DNA of 11,152 nt from Candidatus Krumholzibacteriota bacterium (lineage in GTDB: Bacteria; Krumholzibacteriota; Krumholzibacteriia; Krumholzibacteriales; Krumholzibacteriaceae), in assembly GCA_030613345.1 (NCBI GenBank), contig JAUWMD010000060.1:1-11152 (forward strand), written 5' to 3'. The notes beneath the pieces were generated by a model. That model did not search any database. It was not told the DNA's origin and worked only from the letters and a program-made list of their open reading frames with translations. How positions within the stretch are numbered: position 1 is the stretch's first letter; the number at the start of each line of letters is the position of its first letter. Positions 6,351 through 11,152 of this stretch are shown one piece after another. Made by a program: the position numbers and the translations under genes.

Positions 6351-7430
6351 TTATTTGAGCCCCGAGAGCCAGAGCGCCAGGGGCCTGTAAACCATATGTG
6401 CGAATTTCGTGAACGGAAACGATACGAGCAGGTCGAAGACCGCCACGAGATGAACGGCAAACGAAATGTAGGCCGCCATCGGCATATTGAGGTATTTGAA
6501 CATCACCATTACGTATCCGGTCAGGACCGACGCGAATATGAGTATGAGGAACATCCAGTCGCTCAGGTGCGAATATTTCATCGACTCACCGTTCTTGCTG
6601 ATCCTCTGTACGAGGAACCAGCCGGTACCGGCCACCGTCAGTGCGCCGAATACCGAGCCGAATGCGAACGGAATCGTCCGGCTGATGCCGAGGATCTCGT
6701 AATCAATCCCCATTACGAGCGCCGTCGCGAGAAACATCCCGGCGAAACCCCACGAGATGGCAAGATGTGCCCATCGTTTCACCCTGTCCCCCGCGCACAG
6801 GTCGAACCTCTGCTGGGTAGCCGATTCGCCTATAGCGAAGGCCGCGGCCTTCGCCAGGTCCCTGAAACCGGTCTTCTCCGCCCTGAATCCTCTTTTTACC
6901 GCCCGGACCATTACCGAGAGGTTGAGAATCATCGCCAGCGCGATAAATGCCGTCAGGGCGATGCCGGCGTTATGTATCGGCTCGAGATGTATGAAGGAGA
7001 GAAAATCGACCTCTTCCATGTTCAACCCGCTGTCGTATGAGAGAACGATCCAGAAAACGGCCAGGGCGCTGAGGACGACCCAGGTTATCACCGATGAAAA
7101 GGCCGAGTAGAAGACGTCTGCGATCTTTCCTAGAGTATACCGCCTCGTGACGAACCTGCGCATCGCCATCATGAGGCTTCCCGGGTCGGCCTGCCTCGGG
7201 CAGGACTCGCTGCACTCACCGCAGTAGTAGCACATCCATGGCTCCGGAGAGGCGAGGATGCGGTCCTCGAGGCCGAGCATCGAGTACCTGATCATCCTCC
7301 TCGGGAACGAGATATCGCTCTCGCAGAGAGGGCACAGCGCGCTGCAATGACCACAGCTGTAGCAGGCGGCGAGATCCAAAGCGCCGAGCTTCTTCATCTC
7401 CTCTGCTATGCGCGGATCGACCCTGTCCAT
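6351..7430 (-). CDS. HdrC/QmoC-like iron-sulfur protein fused to membrane cytochrome b
   Basis: A 359-residue electron-transfer subunit. The N-terminal domain holds two [4Fe-4S] motifs of the HdrC type: CYSCGHCSALCP (Cys23, 26, 29, 33) and CYYCGECSESCP (Cys67, 70, 73, 77). The C-terminal domain has about six membrane segments (near 113-132, 153-175, 221-243, 253-273, 291-312, 319-340). Candidate heme b ligands are His154, His222, His288 and His327. Known relatives are QmoC of sulfate reducers and HdrE/NarI-like cytochromes, which exchange electrons between HdrA-type flavoproteins and menaquinone. Its ATG shares one base with the upstream stop (TAATG), so it is probably coupled to the winged-helix-like gene. 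In this operon it is the obvious membrane anchor for the two HdrA-like proteins. Whether it reduces or oxidises quinone cannot be told from the sequence. Confidence 0.9.
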   Translation of the reverse strand: MDRVDPRIAEEMKKLGALDLAACYSCGHCSALCPLCESDISFPRRMIRYSMLGLEDRILASPEPWMCYYCGECSESCPRQADPGSLMMAMRRFVTRRYTLGKIADVFYSAFSSVITWVVLSALAVFWIVLSYDSGLNMEEVDFLSFIHLEPIHNAGIALTAFIALAMILNLSVMVRAVKRGFRAEKTGFRDLAKAAAFAIGESATQQRFDLCAGDRVKRWAHLAISWGFAGMFLATALVMGIDYEILGISRTIPFAFGSVFGALTVAGTGWFLVQRISKNGESMKYSHLSDWMFLILIFASVLTGYVMVMFKYLNMPMAAYISFAVHLVAVFDLLVSFPFTKFAHMVYRPLALWLSGLK

Positions 7431-7708
7431 TACTCGTCTCTCCCAACAATGCCGTATTTGTGATAACCCTCGGACGTCATCTCTCCCGTGGGCTCAACGA
7501 AGTTGTACCTCACACATCCCATGACCCACCAGAGGATGTCTCTCGAAGGCAGGCCGGTCGCCTCGGCGATCTCTGGAACGGTCTTCGGCCCGTATTCCAG
7601 CGCTTCGAGTATCTTTCTCCTCATGCCGGGCTCGCGCCTCGCTACCTCGCGGCGGCGTCCGGCGTAGAGCTTCGACTCGGGAAATCTTTCATCTATCGTG
7701 TCAGACAC
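7430..7708 (-). CDS. Small winged-helix-like protein embedded in the Hdr-like operon
   Basis: A 92-residue protein with a helix-turn-helix pattern: MRRKILEALEYGPKTV (helix 1 and turn), PEIAEATGLP (helix 2), SRDILWWVMGCVRYN (candidate recognition helix), then a short region rich in Gly and charge that could be the wing. The double Trp in the third helix is unusual for a DNA-reading helix. The start is a GTG at 7708 lying inside the end of hdrA (8-base overlap), with GGAGG six bases upstream. Its TAA overlaps the next ATG by one base. Such tight coupling to redox subunits suggests co-production with them, either as a local regulator or as a non-DNA-binding assembly or structural partner. No Cys cluster or membrane segment is present. 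It may be a known companion of Hdr-like loci, but I cannot name a family with certainty. Confidence 0.8.
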   Translation of the reverse strand: MSDTIDERFPESKLYAGRRREVARREPGMRRKILEALEYGPKTVPEIAEATGLPSRDILWWVMGCVRYNFVEPTGEMTSEGYHKYGIVGRDE

Positions 7709-9650
7709 TCGATGCCTCCGCGGCGAAAGCCTCTATCATCGACTTGATCTGGGTGTCTGTGAATCCCTTGAGTTGAGTGGCGTTGTACGGGCAGACGGGC
7801 AGGCATGCTCCGCATCCCTTGCAAAGCACGTCTCTGACTACGGCCACTTCCCTTGCATCGACAACGGTCTTCTCTATCGCCGAATATGGGCACGCCTTCT
7901 CGCACTCGCCGCACCACTTGCAGAGATCTGCCTCCACGTATGCGATGAACGGCTGAAGATCGACGTAGCCCTTCACCAGGAGAGCGGCGGCCTTTGCTAC
8001 GCAGGACAGTGACGATGAGATACTTTCCGTAGAGTTCTTCGGCCCCTGGCTGCAGCCACTGATGTATACCCCGTCGATAACGGTCTCTACTGGCCGAAGC
8101 TTGGCATGTATCTCGTTGTAGAATCCGTCTTCGCCGATCGGCAGGCGAAGGATGGAAGTAAGCTCCTCGTTCTGAGCAGGCTCCATACCGGTGACAAGCA
8201 CCACGAGATCGGCTCCGATACCGATCTCGTCGCCGCCTGTGAGCAGGTCGTTGACTATAACAAGCAGACTGTCGCCCTCGTCCACGACTTCCGGTGGCGA
8301 CTTCGGGTCGAAACGGCAGAAGACCGCCCCTCCCGCCGAAGCCTGTTCGTAGAGAAGCTCGAACTTCCCGTACGTCCTGATGTCCCTGTACAGGTGCCAG
8401 GTCCTCAGACCTTCGATCTTCTCGGATGCGTTAAGAGCGGCCCCGACGGCGGCGTTGCAACAAAAACGGCTGCAGTATCGGTTTGCGTTGTCTATCTCTC
8501 TGCCTTGCCTGCTGCCGACGCAGTATATGAAAACCACGTCGCGGATCTCCCGTCCCCCGAATTCGAGCCTGCTACCAGTATTTTCTATCATACTCTCGAA
8601 CTGAGGGAGGGTCACCACGCCGCCGGTGCCGAACCCGAACTCACCTTCCGAAGGTGAATAGTTGTCAAAGCCCGTTGCCGTGATGATAGCTCCGGCATCG
8701 AGCATCATGAATTCTTCCATCTGGTCAAGATCTATCGATCCGGGGCAGATCTCGGCGCAGCGCCCGCACATCGTGCAGGCCTCCGCGTCTATCGCCCATC
8801 TCTCCGGCCTGGCCGATCCGCCAGGGAAGTAGATCGCCTTGCGCGTCTTCAGCCCCCTGTGCAGCTTGTTCGGGACTTCGACGGGGCACTCCCGCTCGGC
8901 CCTCTCGAAATCGCCTTCCGTCCCGGTGACGAACCTGGGCCTGACCCTGACACGCACCTTGAAGTTTCCTATGTAACCTTCTTTCGACGTCATCTCCGCG
9001 CCGGTGAAGAAGTGTATGTTCGTTCTTTTCCTGATATCGTCGTACAGTTCCGCGGTAACCTCTCCGCCTTTCCTTCCCGACGGATACATCTTCCCGAGTT
9101 TCGCCACCTCGCCGCCGATGAAATGATCCCTCTCGACGAGGAAGACCTCGACGCCGAGATCGGCCATCTCGAGCGCCGCACGCATCCCGGCCACACCGGC
9201 TCCGAGAACGAGTACGCTCTTGACCGAGGTTACCCTTATCGGCTCTAACGCCTCGGTCAGCTTGACCTTCTCCAGACCGCCCTTGACGAGGCCTATCGCC
9301 TTTTCGGTGGCCCCATCCCGGTCGTCCGAATGGGCCCACGAGCACTGCTCGCGGATATTGACCTGAACGTACTGGAACGGATTGAGGCCTCCCCTCTCGG
9401 CAACTCCCCTGAAGGTGGTCAGGTGGAGCTTCGGCGAGCACGAGGCGACGACAATACCGTCGAGTCCCTGCTCCTTTATATCCTCGATCATCTCCGTCTG
9501 CGAGGCGTCTGAGCAGGTAAACATAGTCGTCCTCGAAACGGTAACGCCGAGTTCTTCCTCGACCGCGGCCTTTACCCTCTCGACATCGACGTAATCGGAG
9601 ATGTTCCCTCCGCAGTGACAGATGTATACGCCGACCTTTCGCTCGCTCAT
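7701..9650 (-). CDS. hdrA: HdrA, heterodisulfide-reductase-type flavin/iron-sulfur subunit
   Basis: A 649-residue cytoplasmic electron-transfer flavoprotein, full length for HdrA. The N-terminal domain has the CHCGGNI motif (Cys11, 13) plus conserved Cys46, Cys71 and Cys103. The FAD fold begins at VLVLGAGVAGMRAA, with the family's FIGGEVAKLGKMYP. An inserted ferredoxin motif, CTMCGRCAEICP, follows (Cys292, 295, 298, 302). The HdrA signature is CVGSR (Cys377) with YCSRFCC (Cys393, 397, 398). Two C-terminal [4Fe-4S] motifs are CKWCGECEKACP (577-588) and CKGCGACLPVCP (610-621). In known complexes HdrA holds the FAD at which electrons are split or collected. Its ATG overlaps the upstream stop as ATGA, so the two HdrA-like proteins are probably made in equal amounts. 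No HdrB is seen, so it likely works with the fusion flavoprotein and the HdrC-cytochrome b subunit, as QmoA/QmoB do with QmoC. Confidence 0.93.
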   Translation of the reverse strand: MSERKVGVYICHCGGNISDYVDVERVKAAVEEELGVTVSRTTMFTCSDASQTEMIEDIKEQGLDGIVVASCSPKLHLTTFRGVAERGGLNPFQYVQVNIREQCSWAHSDDRDGATEKAIGLVKGGLEKVKLTEALEPIRVTSVKSVLVLGAGVAGMRAALEMADLGVEVFLVERDHFIGGEVAKLGKMYPSGRKGGEVTAELYDDIRKRTNIHFFTGAEMTSKEGYIGNFKVRVRVRPRFVTGTEGDFERAERECPVEVPNKLHRGLKTRKAIYFPGGSARPERWAIDAEACTMCGRCAEICPGSIDLDQMEEFMMLDAGAIITATGFDNYSPSEGEFGFGTGGVVTLPQFESMIENTGSRLEFGGREIRDVVFIYCVGSRQGREIDNANRYCSRFCCNAAVGAALNASEKIEGLRTWHLYRDIRTYGKFELLYEQASAGGAVFCRFDPKSPPEVVDEGDSLLVIVNDLLTGGDEIGIGADLVVLVTGMEPAQNEELTSILRLPIGEDGFYNEIHAKLRPVETVIDGVYISGCSQGPKNSTESISSSLSCVAKAAALLVKGYVDLQPFIAYVEADLCKWCGECEKACPYSAIEKTVVDAREVAVVRDVLCKGCGACLPVCPYNATQLKGFTDTQIKSMIEAFAAEASSV

Positions 9651-11152
9651 TTTCGGCCTTTCATCTTCTCTATATACGAAGCGGCCTGCGCTGCCGCGGC
9701 GCCCGAATGCAGGATCGTGTCCGGGATATCCATAGGGCCGGTCGCGGCTCCTGCGACAAAAACGCCCTCGATCGACGTCCTCCCCGGGTTCCTGTACTCC
9801 TCGGGCTCACTGACGTAGCGCATATCATCAGACTCGAGCCCGGCGCCCTCGAAGAAACGGGTGTAATCGGGATTGGGGATGAAGCCTGTAGACAGCACGA
9901 CGAGATCGTGCTCCGCCTTCTTTATTGCTCCCCCCGCGTCAATATCCTCGTACCTCAGTATGAGATTGCCGTCGTCCTTCTCGTCTATCTGTGCGACCTT
10001 TCCCTTTACAAAGCTCACACCCATCGCCTTCGTCTGCTCGTAGAACTCGTCATATCCCTTGCCGAAAGCCCTGATGTCGATGAAGTAGATCGTTACATCG
10101 GCGATCGGGAGCGCTCCGAGGATCAGCTGGGCCTGTTTGATCGAATACATGCAGCACACCCTCGAACAGATCGGGTTGCCCAGTGACCGGTCCCTCGAGC
10201 CAACACATAGTATGTACGCAATATTGTCGGGGACCTTGCCGTCGGAAGGCCTCAACACGTGATCGTACGGCCTCGTCGGGGCAACGAGTCTGTCCATCTG
10301 CATCGCCGTGATGACATTTGCCGCACTGGCGTACCCGTAACGTTCGTGTATCTCTCCGGGGAATAGCCTGAATCCGGTAGATACGATTACGGAACCTACT
10401 TCGAATTCCTTGATCTCTTCCCTCATGTAGAGGTCGATCGCGTCTGCAGGACAGATGTTTACGCACTCATGGCACTCGCTGCAGATCCCGCAGTTGAGGC
10501 AGTTGGCAGCAGATGCGAACGCCTCGTCCTCATCGAGCGGCAGCTGCACCTCGTCGAATCCGGACAGCCTCCCCGGCGCCAGCAGCTCTCCCGGCTCTAC
10601 AGTATCCCCCGGATACTCGACCTGACGGGCGAGCACCTCTTCCCTGTCGACAACGGGCAGGGAACCGGGGTATTCCACGTTGCTGTACGGTTCGCCCCGT
10701 AGATACTTGTCGATATACCACGCCGCGCGTTTCCCGTACGCCACCGCTTCGACGATCATCGAAGGACCTGTGACTGCTTCCCCACCGGCGAACACTCCTT
10801 CGAGGCATGTCATCAGGCTTCCCGCGTCGGCCTTGATAGTATTGTTGCTGTTAACTTCTATTCCACAGTCCACGAATGCCGAGGTCTCTGAGAACTGGCC
10901 GATCGAGACGAAGACCGTGTCCGCTTCGAGAAAACCCTTTGCATTTTTATCGAATTTCGGCGAGAACCTGCCATCTTCGTCGAAAATGCTGATGCAGCGT
11001 ATTGTCTCGACACCGGAGACCTTGCCGGCGCTCTCGCGGAATCTCACCGGCCCGATCCCGTCGTGGATAACGATTCCCTCCGCCAGCGCCTCCTCTATCT
11101 CTTCTTCGGTTGCAGGCATTCCTTCTCTTTTCTCGAGGCACATCATTCGCAC
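9647..11152 (-). CDS. GltD-like NAD(P)H oxidoreductase fused to an HdrA-like domain (N-terminus beyond window)
   Basis: The last 501 residues are visible; the gene enters from beyond 11152, and the GTG at the edge is not its start. Residues 1-155 of the visible part match the C-terminal NAD(P)/FAD half of GltD-type pyridine-nucleotide oxidoreductases: CLEKREGMPATEEEIEEAL, the FVSIGQ strand and the FAD-binding GVFAGGEAVTGPSMIVEA. After a linker comes CLNCGICSECHECVNICP: a canonical [4Fe-4S] motif (Cys224, 227, 230, 234) plus two extra Cys (218, 221). Next is an HdrA-type segment with CVGSRD (Cys316) and CSRVCC (Cys329, 333, 334), and a final GVFVAGAATGPMDIPDT flavoprotein ending. The role inferred is NAD(P)H oxidation, or NAD(P)+ reduction, coupled to the HdrA electron chain. 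It overlaps hdrA by four bases. The NAD(P)-binding part is inferred from the family and lies partly outside the window. Confidence 0.88.
   Translation of the reverse strand: MRMMCLEKREGMPATEEEIEEALAEGIVIHDGIGPVRFRESAGKVSGVETIRCISIFDEDGRFSPKFDKNAKGFLEADTVFVSIGQFSETSAFVDCGIEVNSNNTIKADAGSLMTCLEGVFAGGEAVTGPSMIVEAVAYGKRAAWYIDKYLRGEPYSNVEYPGSLPVVDREEVLARQVEYPGDTVEPGELLAPGRLSGFDEVQLPLDEDEAFASAANCLNCGICSECHECVNICPADAIDLYMREEIKEFEVGSVIVSTGFRLFPGEIHERYGYASAANVITAMQMDRLVAPTRPYDHVLRPSDGKVPDNIAYILCVGSRDRSLGNPICSRVCCMYSIKQAQLILGALPIADVTIYFIDIRAFGKGYDEFYEQTKAMGVSFVKGKVAQIDEKDDGNLILRYEDIDAGGAIKKAEHDLVVLSTGFIPNPDYTRFFEGAGLESDDMRYVSEPEEYRNPGRTSIEGVFVAGAATGPMDIPDTILHSGAAAAQAASYIEKMKGRK

Noticed and set aside
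6308..6460. Upstream extension of the DsrE-like protein by 51 residues
   Set aside because: It would overlap the membrane-subunit gene; the ATG at 6307 has a near-perfect AAGGAGG site and matches the family N-terminus.
5829..7040. A 403-codon open frame on the plus strand
   Set aside because: It lies antisense to the well-supported DsrE-like and HdrC/cytochrome b genes, its translation shows no recognisable domain, and no promoter or ribosome binding site was noted; it is a by-product of GC-rich codon use.
8725..9441. A 238-codon open frame on the minus strand inside hdrA
   Set aside because: It is in another frame of hdrA, its translation is Arg/Gly-rich with no domain, and hdrA is unambiguous over the same bases.
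1..11152. CRISPR arrays, tRNA or rRNA genes, insertion sequences, attachment sites
   Set aside because: No regularly spaced repeats, tRNA-like cloverleaf, transposase motifs or flanking direct repeats were seen by reading; a covariance-model scan would be needed to exclude small RNAs.

Overview
The window reads as a bacterial chromosome segment of moderately high GC, with strong Shine-Dalgarno sites, sigma70-like promoters and tightly packed genes. Nothing in it fixes the phylum. A membrane-bound heterodisulfide-reductase/Qmo-like redox operon next to short-chain acyl-CoA metabolism suggests an anaerobic or facultative bacterium with a quinone pool, possibly an uncultured lineage; that is inference. 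No phage, transposon, CRISPR, rRNA or tRNA signal was seen.

Layout. Positions 1-743 (minus) hold the N-terminal part of a secreted zinc carboxypeptidase (M14), cut by the window edge and starting at TTG. A 210-base divergent intergenic region carries a good promoter for acetoacetyl-CoA synthetase (954-2909, plus). A hairpin at 2938-2961 separates it from a convergent acyl-CoA dehydrogenase (3004-4203, minus), whose real start may be a non-canonical ATC at 4161. Upstream of that on the same strand is a short signalling protein (4269-5027) that joins a histidine-kinase dimerisation/phosphoacceptor domain directly to a receiver domain with no ATPase domain between them. It has its own promoter overlapped by an inverted repeat.

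From 11152 down to 5227 all genes are on the minus strand and form one compact operon, in transcription order: a GltD-like/HdrA-like fusion flavoprotein (5' end outside the window), a full-length HdrA, a 92-residue winged-helix-like protein, an HdrC/QmoC-like iron-sulfur protein fused to a membrane cytochrome b, a DsrE-like protein (DrsE_2 type), and a GNAT acetyltransferase. The first four are joined by stop/start overlaps of 4, 8 and 1 bases, so they are probably translationally coupled.

How the genes may work together. The fusion protein has the pyridine-nucleotide oxidoreductase fold of GltD, so NAD(P)H is a plausible electron donor. Electrons could pass through the many [4Fe-4S] clusters of the two HdrA-type proteins to the HdrC-type subunit and on to its membrane heme domain and (mena)quinone, or run in reverse, possibly with flavin-based bifurcation at HdrA. 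No HdrB (CCG domain) is visible, so this is not a standard HdrABC. It most resembles a Qmo complex (two HdrA-like subunits plus HdrC-cytochrome b) with an NAD(P)H module added. The acetoacetyl-CoA synthetase and acyl-CoA dehydrogenase fit acetoacetate activation and C4 acyl-CoA metabolism, whose reducing equivalents could feed the same quinone pool; that link is speculative.
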